A stretch of DNA of 64,000 nt from PVC group bacterium (ex Bugula neritina AB1) (lineage in GTDB: Bacteria > GCA-001730085): positions 1 through 64,000 of the forward strand of contig MDLB01000104.1 in NCBI GenBank assembly GCA_001730085.1, in the 5' to 3' direction. Below, one piece after another: positions 54,805-63,450 of the stretch (position 1 is the first letter of the stretch; every line of letters begins with the position of its first letter). The notes below the pieces were generated by a model. The model ran no database searches. It was not told the origin of the DNA and saw only the letters and a list, made by a program, of their open reading frames with translations. The translations under genes and the position numbers were made by a program.

Positions 54805-56160
54805 TCAACCCTCTTTTTCAATAGAATCAAGACCATGAGCAATAATCCCCATAACATCCGTTTTAGAGGGACAAGCAAATGAGGCCAAAGCAAAGTCTTC
54901 CGGATCACATTCTAGCAACCCTAACGATTCTGCCTCATCCCATTGCTCGGCTAAAATAGCCTTGATTAGAAAATACGTATAAATATCCAAGGAAATATAC
55001 TGATCATAAACATCATTCATGACAATCGCACGATCACTTCCATTAATAGAAGAATCTAAAGAGACGTCATTTCTAGGAAGAAAACCACCTAAGTAAGCCT
55101 TAGAAAAAGTATACTCACCCAAGCCTAATCTGAAAAATCTAAGTAATTTTCTTTGAGGTTTATCTGGCAAAAGATGAACTTGTGAATGATAGTATCGAAC
55201 AAATCCATTCTCTTCAATATTAGAACCATTCAAGACACTTCCAGATATATACAATAAATCTTCTTTTTGAAGAGAAGTCTCTCCATCTTTTACAATGTCA
55301 GAAATGGAAACACCTATATGCGTTCCAATATATCTTCTTTTCTCTTCAACAACACCTTCTCCTGTCAAAGCTATTACCTTGTTTGAATAAAAACGACCTT
55401 CTTTTGCAAAAAAACCTAGGCGCAAAACATCTTGAGCATCGATATAGGCTATAACCTCTTTTTTTCTCAAAGGGTCAATTTGACTAACAAAAGTACTAAT
55501 ATTTCCAGCAGGATGAGGTCCGGCAAAAGTATGATGCTCAACCCCTTCTGATTTACGCAAAACTTTGGATTCAGTATCAGCAGCATAACAGAGATGAACC
55601 TTACCATCTGTAAGCTTATTCAGAACATCCAATCCAGCTTGAAAAAGATCTCTTTTTCCCTCAACAACAATACCAAGGTCAAGGGCTAGGGGCTCAGTAT
55701 TTAAAGCCTTAACAAAAATAGACTTGGGCTCAACCTGAGGATCTAAAATCTTAGAAAATGGTCTCTGACGTATAAATGCCCAAAGACCTGATTTTTGTAG
55801 AGCATCAACCCAGTCTTTACGAGAGCTTTCAGCAGAAAGAATCTCACTACGAACCTCTTCAGCATCAGGATTAACATCAATAACGACATTAATCAAAACC
55901 CTTTTCTCACCTCTATTGATCGCCTTTATAGATCCACCCAGGGGAGCAACAATAACAGTCGCAGTTCCATTTTTATCCTCAAAAAGAGGATCTCCCTTTT
56001 TAATTGTCTGACCTACTTTAACAAGAAGACGAGGCTTAATACCCTTAAAATCTTCCGGGTGAATAGCAAGAGATGCAGGATATCCTCGATCATCTATGGT
56101 GGCAGAAGGTGATCCCTTTACCTTTATATTTTTACCTTTTTTGATCACAAAATAAGACAT
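54805..56160 (-). CDS. nqrA: Na+-NQR subunit A
   Basis: A 451-residue peripheral subunit on the cytoplasmic side that helps bind quinone. It begins with a lipoyl/biotin-like barrel ('IKVKGSPSATIDDRGYPASLAIHPEDFKGIKPRLLVKVGQTIKKGDPLFEDK') and contains 'RQRPFSKILDPQVEPKSIFVKALNTEPLA' and 'VEHHTFAGPHPAGNISTFV'. It is the first gene of nqrABCDEF. ATG 56160 is preceded by AGGGTG. A consensus promoter is not obvious, though an inverted repeat lies about 150 bp upstream. Confidence 0.95.
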   Translation of the reverse strand: MSYFVIKKGKNIKVKGSPSATIDDRGYPASLAIHPEDFKGIKPRLLVKVGQTIKKGDPLFEDKNGTATVIVAPLGGSIKAINRGEKRVLINVVIDVNPDAEEVRSEILSAESSRKDWVDALQKSGLWAFIRQRPFSKILDPQVEPKSIFVKALNTEPLALDLGIVVEGKRDLFQAGLDVLNKLTDGKVHLCYAADTESKVLRKSEGVEHHTFAGPHPAGNISTFVSQIDPLRKKEVIAYIDAQDVLRLGFFAKEGRFYSNKVIALTGEGVVEEKRRYIGTHIGVSISDIVKDGETSLQKEDLLYISGSVLNGSNIEENGFVRYYHSQVHLLPDKPQRKLLRFFRLGLGEYTFSKAYLGGFLPRNDVSLDSSINGSDRAIVMNDVYDQYISLDIYTYFLIKAILAEQWDEAESLGLLECDPEDFALASFACPSKTDVMGIIAHGLDSIEKEG

Positions 56161-56303
56161 AAAATGTGTACACCCTAATACGTTTTTAAGAATTCAACAA
56201 TAGCTTCACATTAACCTTTAAATAATAAAACCCACGTCCTTGAATTAAGTTCAAAGATGCGAGGGCTTCATTGCTTAAAAGTCAAACATAAAACTATGAC
56301 ATC

Positions 56304-56323
56304 AGCGAAAGAATTTTTTCGCT
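56304..56323. promoter_or_regulatory. Inverted repeat upstream of nqrA
   Basis: AGCGAAA (56304-56310) and TTTCGCT (56317-56323) form a perfect 7-bp inverted repeat with a 6-bp spacer, about 145 bp upstream of the nqrA start. No T-run follows on either strand, so it is more likely an operator than a terminator. Confidence 0.35.
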
Positions 56324-57093
56324 ATAAAAGTCTAAACATAATGATACTTTACAATTAAAAAAAAGTCATTCTCTAATCTAAATCAAAGAAATCAAGCACA
56401 AAGCTTGAACTTTTAGAAATGATATTTCAAATTAATTATTGAAAGATATCGTGGATAAGTTATTCTAACACAAAAACTTTAAATCTCAACTACGCTTTTT
56501 TAAAAAAGTAAAAAATGATTAAACTTTTCACGAATTCTTACTATGAAAAACTAAATCATTTACTAACTAAAAAATTCTTTTTAAGATCAAAAACTCTTTT
56601 ATAACTAAAGTTATTATTTTAAAATAACTTAAAAAAGCCTCTTAAATGTTTCCTTGAGCTCCTTTCAAAATATCGAATAAGATTTCTTAATCATTATGTC
56701 TATAAAAGAATCTGCCCTTTTTAAATATAAAGAATCCCTCGATAAGAATATGAGTTTTTCTTCACCCCCCCCCTAAAGCCTATTCCTCGAAAAAACATAC
56801 ACTATATTTGAACATTTAAATATCTATATGATTTTTTTACAAAGCACAAAGAAACATGTGATTTTTTCTCAAAAAAATTCTATTTGGAAGTTTTCAAAGT
56901 ACTGAATAATTTTTTATTCGTTCTTTTAAAAAAATTATCATTTTAAGGGTTACAAAAGGGGCGACAAAAAAATGAACAGTTATACAAATCACTTTAATTA
57001 AAGAATAAATACTATTTAAAAAAAAATTACTAATAATTTAAAATGTAATTTTAAAAATTAATATTGAAAAATAAAGAAGCAAAGAAATATATA

Positions 57094-57155
57094 ATGAGAG
57101 CTAACCCAGTAAATTGGGGGTTTACTGGGTGTACTTGCGTACATTCAGCTCTCAT
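57094..57155. ncRNA. Three-way-junction inverted repeat, possible structured RNA
   Basis: Three nested perfect stems: an outer 9-bp stem ATGAGAGCT/AGCTCTCAT (57094-57102 with 57147-57155), a 10-bp hairpin ACCCAGTAAA/TTTACTGGGT (57104-57113 with 57121-57130, loop TTGGGGG), and a 4-5 bp hairpin GTAC-TTGC-GTAC (57131-57142). The junction carries only A on one side and ATTC on the other. The local GC content is well above its surroundings. It does not match tRNA, hammerhead or purine-riboswitch patterns. It could be an RNA, a DNA cruciform site, or a mobile-element end; either strand is possible. Confidence 0.5.
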
Positions 57156-57424
57156 GTGTGCTTTGAGGGTTCTTTTAAAAAAACTGTTTTAAAAATCTTA
57201 TTATAATTCAAACCCGTCTAAAGTAGTAAACATATAATAACCTTCTTTTTTAAACTTGTCAAGCATTATTTTATTATTTTAAAATGATTTAAAAAACGAA
57301 ATTACATTTCATTTTTAAATTTAAAAAGATCTTCTTTGTAAAGAAAAAAAATATCAAATAAAGACAAATTCTCTTTACTTTAAAATCTTCATTATTACCA
57401 ACTAAAAAAAATAAAGAATTCGTA

Positions 57425-57463
57425 AAAGAGCGAAAGAGCGAAAGAGCGAAAGAGCGAAAGAGC
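57425..57463. repeat. Tandem array of AAAGAGCG, about 4.9 copies
   Basis: Nearly five perfect head-to-tail copies of an 8-bp unit lie about 50 bp beyond the stop of the acetyltransferase gene. Copy number may vary between strains by slippage. It is not in a coding frame. Confidence 0.85.
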
Positions 57464-57511
57464 ACAATAAATCTCTAATTATTAGGAATATTTGCTTTAA
57501 ATGCCTTTTTT

Positions 57512-57985
57512 CTATGCAAGCTTCTTCTGTAAAATCAACACTGAACGATTTACAGCTATTTCAAAACTTTTTTTCTCTGAAAAACCTACCTTTAAAGCTA
57601 AAGAGACCATTGCGAGCATATCATCCGTACAACGCAACTCTATACTTTTGAAACCCTTTTTTCTTGCCACACCTAAAATATGCGACATCAAACGCATACC
57701 ATAGCCTCTTTTTTGGTAATTCTTGGAAACAAAACATCTTCTAACAAGAGCAACATCCCCAAAATCTTCTTTTAAAGCTATCGTTCCAAAAATCTCTAAC
57801 TCATCATGATCTTCAATAACAGCAAACGTATCCCTACCTTGACAATAAGACATATAAATATCTTCCAAATCCTCGTAACGAAAGGGTCTCAATCTCTTTG
57901 CTTTATCAAAACTTTTTTCATTAATACTTTTTATCAAAGCTAAAACTATTGATTGGTCTTCTTTTTTAAAATCCCTAATAATCAT
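57512..57985 (-). CDS. GNAT-family N-acetyltransferase
   Basis: A 157-residue acetyl-CoA-dependent acyltransferase of unknown substrate. The fold is visible as 'MIIRDFKKEDQSIVLALIKSI' at the start, 'VALVRRCFVSKNYQKRGYGMRLMSHILGVARKKGFKSIELRC' (the Q/RxxGxG acetyl-CoA site) and 'ALKVGFSEKKSFEI'. The longest frame starts at TTG 57994, but AAGGA is 7 nt before ATG 57983-57985, so that start is used. It is a single-gene unit. Confidence 0.85.
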   Translation of the reverse strand: MIIRDFKKEDQSIVLALIKSINEKSFDKAKRLRPFRYEDLEDIYMSYCQGRDTFAVIEDHDELEIFGTIALKEDFGDVALVRRCFVSKNYQKRGYGMRLMSHILGVARKKGFKSIELRCTDDMLAMVSLALKVGFSEKKSFEIAVNRSVLILQKKLA

Positions 57986-58244
57986 CACACACAATCCTTT
58001 TTAAAAAGTCTTTGAACCTAAACAGCTTAATAAAAAACATCTCATCAATCGCAAAACAAGTCTCAATATTTCTAGGCATTCTTTTAAAAACTTATTCTAT
58101 TAAGAAAACATGCACCTAAAGAAATTATAAATTTATATCAAAATAAAAAAAATCAGCACACATGATCCCCCAATAAATACTAGGGAAATTTTACAATCAC
58201 CTCAACCCCCTACAGAAAGGCTTTAAACGTTATCCAAAAAAATA

Positions 58245-58317
58245 TGGAGCTGGGGGGGCTCGAACCCCCGACCTTCTGAATGCCATTCAGACGCGCTTCC
58301 AACTGCGCCACAGCCCC
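58245..58317 (-). tRNA. tRNA-Ala, anticodon GGC
   Basis: A 73-nt cloverleaf on the minus strand. The acceptor stem is GGGGCTG/CAGCTCC, with the G3:U70 pair that is the identity mark of alanine tRNA. The D arm contains GGCGCAGTTGGAAGCGC. The anticodon loop is ATGGCAT within stem TCTGA/TCAGA, and the T arm is GGGGG-TTCGAGC-CCCCC. The discriminator base is A. The 3' CCA is not encoded; the DNA continues TAT, so a CCA-adding enzyme is required. A T7 run follows. Confidence 0.96.
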
Positions 58318-58360
58318 TATTTTTTTTTAATAATAAAAACCCAAGAATAAGAATTGTAAC

Positions 58361-58389
58361 ATTATACAAAACTTTTTTACAAAGTTCAG
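58361..58389 (-). promoter_or_regulatory. Possible promoter of the alanine tRNA
   Basis: A perfect TATAAT (58361-58366) lies 44 bp upstream of the mature tRNA 5' end on the minus strand, with a poor -35 match CTGAAC (58384-58389) 17 bp further up. Read-through from recA, which ends at 58441, is also possible. Confidence 0.4.
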
Positions 58390-58440
58390 TTTATATCTAC
58401 ACGCCTCATAAAAATTTTTATCTATAAAAACACTCGACAA

Positions 58441-59493
58441 TCAAACTTCTTTTTTTTCAATTGCCTCCAACTCTTTTGCATCTGAACCTAAGGTCACTTC
58501 TAAGATTTCTTTCTCTAACTGATTGGCCAAGTCAGCATTCTCTTTAAAAAAAAGCCGAACATTCTCTTTTCCCTGACCAACACGCTGATCTTTATACGAG
58601 AACCAAGAACCTGACTTTTCAAGAAGCTTATGCTGAACACCCATATCAATCAAAGCGCTTTCACGAGAAATACCTTCCCCAAAAATAATATCCATCTCAA
58701 CCATCTTAAATGGCGGTGCCATTTTATTTTTAACAACCTTCACACGAACTTTATTACCTATAAGGTCATCGCCCTTTTTGATTGATGTTACTTTACGAAC
58801 CTCTAAGCGCATAGAAGAATAGAACTTAAGAGCATTCCCCCCTGTTGTCGTCTCTGGATTCCCATAAACAACCCCTATCTTCATACGGATTTGGTTAATA
58901 AAAACAACACATGCTCGACTTCTATTTATAATGGCTGTCAACTTTCTCAATGCTTGAGACATCAATCGAGCATGAACACCCATATGACTATCCCCCATAT
59001 CCCCTTCTATTTCGACACGAGGAACTAACGCTGCAACAGAATCTACTACAATAAAATCAACAGCATTACTACGCACCAACAAGTCACATATTTCTAAAGC
59101 CTGCTCACCCGTATCTGGCTGAGAAACCAAAAGGTTATCTAAATCGATCCCAAGTTTTTTAGCATATATTGGATCCAAAGCATGCTCTGCATCAATAAAA
59201 GCTGCTGTTCCTCCTTGAGCTTGAGCTTCAGCGATCGCGTGCAATGTTAAAGTGGTTTTTCCAGAAGATTCCGGACCAAAAATTTCAACAATCCTTCCCC
59301 TTGGAAACCCTCCAATCCCCATAGCAACATCCAAAGGCAATGCACCACTCTTAATAACAGGAACATCGAGCTTAAAACCATCTCCGAGCTTCATGATAGC
59401 TCCCTTGCCAAACTGCTTCTCAATCTGACCAAGGGCTAAATTTAAAGCCTCAACTTTATCTGAATTTTGTGAATCTTTCACCTTTACACTCAT
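58441..59493 (-). CDS. recA: RecA recombinase
   Basis: ATP-dependent strand-exchange protein for recombination and DNA repair. The 350-residue product is close to the usual length and very well conserved. It has '[18 protein letters not shown]', Walker A 'GPESSGKTT' (73-81), '[22 protein letters not shown]', Walker B '[24 protein letters not shown]' and '[36 protein letters not shown]'. ATG 59493 has AGGAGAG upstream. I see no clear LexA-type box in its upstream region. Confidence 0.98.
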   Translation of the reverse strand: MSVKVKDSQNSDKVEALNLALGQIEKQFGKGAIMKLGDGFKLDVPVIKSGALPLDVAMGIGGFPRGRIVEIFGPESSGKTTLTLHAIAEAQAQGGTAAFIDAEHALDPIYAKKLGIDLDNLLVSQPDTGEQALEICDLLVRSNAVDFIVVDSVAALVPRVEIEGDMGDSHMGVHARLMSQALRKLTAIINRSRACVVFINQIRMKIGVVYGNPETTTGGNALKFYSSMRLEVRKVTSIKKGDDLIGNKVRVKVVKNKMAPPFKMVEMDIIFGEGISRESALIDMGVQHKLLEKSGSWFSYKDQRVGQGKENVRLFFKENADLANQLEKEILEVTLGSDAKELEAIEKKEV

Positions 59494-59552
59494 AAAAATA
59501 CTCTCCTAAAAAACAATGTTAAAAAAATCATTAAGCGACAAGTGTAAAAGCC

Positions 59553-59582
59553 ATTAAAGCTCTTCTTAAAAGACGGTTACAA
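59553..59582 (-). promoter_or_regulatory. Possible recA promoter
   Basis: TTGTAA (59577-59582) and TTTAAT (59553-59558) on the minus strand are 18 bp apart, the spacing of the stronger promoters in this window. Both hexamers are imperfect, so this is tentative. Confidence 0.35.
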
Positions 59583-59944
59583 AAAAACTGAGACACTCTT
59601 TGAACGCTTTTCTAAAAAATCTATTTGGAAAAAAATTCACACATTTTACTTAAGCACAGAGATTACTCTAAAATAACAAAAATTTTTAAAAGAAATCAAA
59701 TAAAACCAAACAATTTATCTCATTCGGAAGATTTTACTAACAATAAGCCTTAGAAATTTATAAAAATCTAACAAGCTTTTTTTAAGTTCTTTTAAAAAAT
59801 TTTGTCACTTTGAAAAAGAAATTTCAAACGGCCAAAGGCACATTCTAACATAAAAGCGTAACCTCTGCACATTTCAAAATACCTCTTATAAAATATTGCA
59901 AAGTAAGCGATCTGAGTATAGCTTTTTACGAAAAATTAAAGATT
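59583..59944. other. Intergenic region upstream of recA, no gene seen
   Basis: AT-rich stretch between the coiled-coil gene and the tentative recA promoter. No coding frame or stable GC-rich hairpin is apparent on either strand. Confidence 0.55.
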
Positions 59945-61333
59945 CTATGAGCAAGAAAAAGAGTCTTCTATAAGCTCAAGAAGACGTTTATTCTCAGCTT
60001 CTATCAACAAAATTTTCTGATCTCTCATACGAATATCTAACAGCAAAGAGTCTTGATCATTTAGAATTTTGTCATCTTTCTTCTGAATCAAGTTCACCTC
60101 ATCTACCTTTTGATGCTTCTCAAAGACAGAAATCATCTCATCAATGCTACCTCTAGAAAGAGGTTTGGTTGAATCATTTTTAAAAACAATTGATTGACCC
60201 AAATAAGAAGTCTCTCTTAGATGATTTTTCCATTTTGAGCTTTTTTGTGACTTCATTGTAAGCTTCTTATAAAGCTCTCTATTTTCTTCTTTTAATTTTT
60301 TATTTTCATCTAAAAGTCTCTCTTCAAAAACCCTGGAAACATTTTCAGCACCAGCACTTTTCATATCTACAGAAAGTTGCTTACATTTACCTGATAAAAT
60401 TTTTATCTTCCTCTGACAAAGTCCAACCATCTTCTCAACTTGATCTTTATTACGTTGCATTTTCTCTCTATGCAAAACTGAATTTTCCAATAAATCTTTC
60501 ATGCTTTGAATTTTTTTACGCAAACCCTCATGTTCATTTGTTTGATAAGACCCAAGAGCACCGAAAGAATCTTTCTTTTTATTCAAAGACATAAATGAAA
60601 AAGTCTTTTTACAAAAAAGCTGCTGAAACCTTTCGGTATCAAAAGATATTTTGTCAAAAGAACCGCCTTTGCCTACAAAAAGTTTTTTCTTCGCCAAAAC
60701 TTTTTCATATTCCTTTAATTTCTCCTGTAACTTTATAATATTTTTATCTTTTTCCATCAAATGCTTTTCAAAATCACCCGCCAACCGTTTCTCTAACAAA
60801 AAAATTTCTTGATTAAGCTTACGTATGTGTCGATTATAAAGCTTCGCTTCAGATTCATAATGAAACATCTGTCTTCTCATTTGATCATTAAGCTTATCCA
60901 AATATTTAAGCTTAGATTTTAAAGAGGTTTCATCATTAAAAAGCTCTTCCTGGTGCAGATTTTTCACTATTTTTGAAACATCTTGATTTTTAGATGTCGT
61001 TTCAGTTGAAATATTTTTTTTTGGATCAATCTTAGAAGGAAAAACTCCAACCTTATAAGGTGTCTTAGGATAGTTTTTTTTCATCGAAAAGCTTTTGGAT
61101 AACATAGGAAAGTCTGTGAACTCAACTTTTTTTCTAGCACGAACATTTTTATAAACAACCTTAGGGTCAAAAGATATTTTTCTTAAATCATTATTCATAT
61201 TTTTAGAAATATCTCGGAAAGATTTTGGCACACAAAAATCAGATATAAGGCGATTCAAAGCCTCTGAAGAAAAAAGATCTTCACTAGATGCAACAACAGA
61301 CAGAATCAATGCACAAAAACACACAAACCTCAT
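59945..61333 (-). CDS. Exported coiled-coil protein of unknown function
   Basis: A 462-residue protein. I do not recognise the family. The first 18-20 residues ('MRFVCFCALILSVVASSE') look like a signal peptide. Residues about 120-220 and 260-370 are heptad-rich and charged, for example 'LKYLDKLNDQMRRQMFHYESEAKLYNRHIRKLNQEIFLLEKRL', shown here only by its opening, and 'LLDENKKLKEENRELYKKL'. The C terminus is again helical. It lies between ftsQ and recA, where ftsA and ftsZ would stand in many genomes, with over 300 bp free on both sides, so it is probably its own transcription unit. An envelope role is a guess. Confidence 0.7.
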   Translation of the reverse strand: MRFVCFCALILSVVASSEDLFSSEALNRLISDFCVPKSFRDISKNMNNDLRKISFDPKVVYKNVRARKKVEFTDFPMLSKSFSMKKNYPKTPYKVGVFPSKIDPKKNISTETTSKNQDVSKIVKNLHQEELFNDETSLKSKLKYLDKLNDQMRRQMFHYESEAKLYNRHIRKLNQEIFLLEKRLAGDFEKHLMEKDKNIIKLQEKLKEYEKVLAKKKLFVGKGGSFDKISFDTERFQQLFCKKTFSFMSLNKKKDSFGALGSYQTNEHEGLRKKIQSMKDLLENSVLHREKMQRNKDQVEKMVGLCQRKIKILSGKCKQLSVDMKSAGAENVSRVFEERLLDENKKLKEENRELYKKLTMKSQKSSKWKNHLRETSYLGQSIVFKNDSTKPLSRGSIDEMISVFEKHQKVDEVNLIQKKDDKILNDQDSLLLDIRMRDQKILLIEAENKRLLELIEDSFSCS

Positions 61334-61666
61334 TATGTTTCTCCCCCCAAAAGAACTTTTTTTAAATTTTCCATCAAATGTAAAAATTTTTCCCTATTAC
61401 ATTTTTACATTCGAATAATCCAAAAGGAAATTACAAAAAAGCCACAGATAAAATATATTTACACACACACATTTTTTAAAATTAACTTCGTTTAAAATTT
61501 AACAAAAACAAATCTTTGAGACATTTGATTTTTTTTAGTTTTCAAAAAAAGATATTCAAAAAACTAATATTTCCCAATATCAAAATATCACAACCAAAGT
61601 TAATTTCAAGAAATTTGATCACATGTTATCACAAAAACACTTCTAACTAAAAGCTTTTTATATAAA
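61334..61666. other. Intergenic region after ftsQ, no gene seen
   Basis: 333 bp of AT-rich DNA with no recognisable coding frame, hairpin terminator or strong promoter. Confidence 0.55.
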
Positions 61667-62470
61667 TCATCTTTTTCTTGGTCGCACAATAACCCCTCCA
61701 AAGCGCAGATCAACATAGCTCGCTGTCTGTATCGATGCCTTTTTTTTATGTAATATCACAGACAAGGCCTTAAGCTTTTTTTGAAAATCACTCCCACCCA
61801 TATATATTTTAATATTGTTTCTTGTTATTAAAGCAACTTGTTTTATATTACTTATATCAACTGTTTTAATTTTTAAAAAGATAGCCACATCCGATAAAAA
61901 AAAAGTCTGCAATACCTCTAATGCTTTCAACATCTTCAAAGACGACGATCTTTGACCCACAACAAGCTTTTCTTCCAAATACTCTATTCCTTTAACGAGA
62001 GGCTCTTCCCCTTCCCTATAGTCATTCATCATTCGCATAATATAGCCTTCCTCATCAACCTCATAATGATGTCCGCCATATAAAAAAATCAGATAAGGCA
62101 TCCTCTCTTCCAAAGAAACGTCCAATGTGTCTGGCAAAGTCCTTGTCATATGAGCTTTTTTCACATAAGGATGAGCCAAAAGCCTATTAACCATTTTTCT
62201 CATATTTATATCAAAAATATGCTGTTCTGATGGTAAGTGCAAAATCTTTTGAATATCAGACTGTTTCAACCTTTTTTGCCCCTGCACCCTTATTTTTCTC
62301 AATAAAAACATCTCAGACAAATAAACGCTATCGTAAAGAGTATAGCCGCCATAAACAAGAGGCGCAAAGGTCGCCAAAATGAGTAAAATTTTCCAAATCA
62401 AAAAAACACTTGCTTGTCGTCTTTTACGATGAATTTTTTTACCAAAAACTTTCCTTTTTTTCTTTTTCAA
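61667..62470 (-). CDS. ftsQ: Cell-division protein FtsQ (DivIB)
   Basis: A bitopic division protein with a short basic cytoplasmic tail (KKKKRKVFGKKIHRKRRQ) and one span ('FLIWKILLILATFAPLVYGGYTLY'). A POTRA domain follows ('LLRKIRVQGQKRLKQSDIQKILHLPSEQHIFDINMRKM'), with the FtsQ pattern 'HPYVKKAHMTRTLPDTLDVSLEERMPYLIF'. The longest frame begins at TTG 62506, which has no ribosome site. GAGGG lies 7 nt before TTG 62468-62470, so that start is preferred (267 residues). It follows ddl, the usual order in division and cell-wall clusters. Confidence 0.88.
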   Translation of the reverse strand: MKKKKRKVFGKKIHRKRRQASVFLIWKILLILATFAPLVYGGYTLYDSVYLSEMFLLRKIRVQGQKRLKQSDIQKILHLPSEQHIFDINMRKMVNRLLAHPYVKKAHMTRTLPDTLDVSLEERMPYLIFLYGGHHYEVDEEGYIMRMMNDYREGEEPLVKGIEYLEEKLVVGQRSSSLKMLKALEVLQTFFLSDVAIFLKIKTVDISNIKQVALITRNNIKIYMGGSDFQKKLKALSVILHKKKASIQTASYVDLRFGGVIVRPRKR

Positions 62471-62550
62471 GTGATTACCCTCTTTTTTAAGATAACTTTT
62501 AAGCAAAACTTTGCGTTACTACCAACGACAAATTCTTTTCTTTAAAGGAC

Positions 62551-63450
62551 TTATTCGGTTCTTTTTTTTAAACTATTATTAACAATTCTAACACAAAGAT
62601 CTTCGAAGCTAACTCCCCTATAAGATGCTGCAAGAGGCACCAAACTTCTTTCAGTAAAACCTGGAACTGTATTTATTTCTAAGACATATGGCCCTTCTTT
62701 CGAAAGAATAAAATCCAGTCTAAATAAATTTTTCAAAGAAAAACTGTTCAGAATTTTAGCAACCATTTTTTTGATAAGATATTTTTCTTCATCATTTATT
62801 TCTGGCGCACAAATATAATTGGTTCTTGTAGAATAATATTTAGCATGATAGTCAAAAAAACGATCATTAGATATGATTTCAATAGGGTCTAAAACTTCTC
62901 CATCAACCACAGAAAGAACCATCTCACGCCCTTCCACTTTTTTTTCAACCAAAAGAATATCATCATACTCCAAAGCCTTAAACAAAGCCTTCTGATAATC
63001 TTCTTTCTTTTCAACTAAAGAAACTCCAAAACTTGATCCCTGTGAAATAGGCTTAACAAACCAGGGCATTTCAAATTCAGGCACTCTTTCAAACATATTT
63101 TTAGAATGAAGAGCTATATATTGCGGAATCATTATTCCCTCTCTCAAAAAAACACTTTTGCTAATCAACTTATTAAAAAATAACCAACAGGTATAAGCAT
63201 CAGGCCCTGTAAAAGAGACATTTTTTTTTGCCAAAAACTCCTGCAAATGGCCACTCTCCCCAACACCACCGTGCATCATAATAAAAGCCAGATCACATTT
63301 AGCAAAGTCCAAATAAGGAAAAGTCTTCCAATCGCAATCGACAAGTTCTACCTTGTACCCTCTACTCATCAATGCCTTATGTACTGCCTTCCCAGATTTC
63401 AAAGAAATGTTTTTCTCAGAAGAGTTCCCTCCGTACAAAACCCAAATCAT
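62551..63450 (-). CDS. ddl: D-alanine--D-alanine ligase
   Basis: ATP-grasp enzyme joining two D-alanines for the peptidoglycan stem peptide. The 299 residues show the N-terminal 'LYGGNSSEKNISLKSGKAV', 'FIMMHGGVGESGHLQEFL', the ATP-grasp core 'MPWFVKPISQGSSFGVSLV' and 'LLVEKKVEGREMVLSVVDG'. The metal-site region is 'FRLDFILSKEGPYVLEINTVPGFTERSLVPLAA'. Its ATG overlaps the murB stop by one base, so murB and ddl are coupled. Confidence 0.96.
   Translation of the reverse strand: MIWVLYGGNSSEKNISLKSGKAVHKALMSRGYKVELVDCDWKTFPYLDFAKCDLAFIMMHGGVGESGHLQEFLAKKNVSFTGPDAYTCWLFFNKLISKSVFLREGIMIPQYIALHSKNMFERVPEFEMPWFVKPISQGSSFGVSLVEKKEDYQKALFKALEYDDILLVEKKVEGREMVLSVVDGEVLDPIEIISNDRFFDYHAKYYSTRTNYICAPEINDEEKYLIKKMVAKILNSFSLKNLFRLDFILSKEGPYVLEINTVPGFTERSLVPLAASYRGVSFEDLCVRIVNNSLKKRTE

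Larger units (their letters stand above)
56161..57511. other. Longest gene-free stretch (1.35 kb)
   Basis: No coding frame with recognisable product on either strand. It is very AT-rich and holds the inverted repeat at 56304-56323, a C9 run at 56765-56773, the three-way-junction repeat at 57094-57155 and the 8-bp tandem array at 57425-57463. A small RNA gene could lie here but I cannot assign one to a known family. Confidence 0.6.

Noticed and set aside
56765-56773. C9 run as a phase-variation switch
   Set aside because: It is not inside a gene and not between promoter elements that I can see; no affected gene is apparent.
57094-57155. tRNA, hammerhead ribozyme or purine riboswitch
   Set aside because: The stem lengths and loops do not fit a tRNA, the hammerhead core CUGAUGA/GAAA is missing, and the conserved purine-riboswitch junction bases are absent.
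57425-57463. CRISPR array
   Set aside because: The units are 8 bp, directly adjacent and without spacers.
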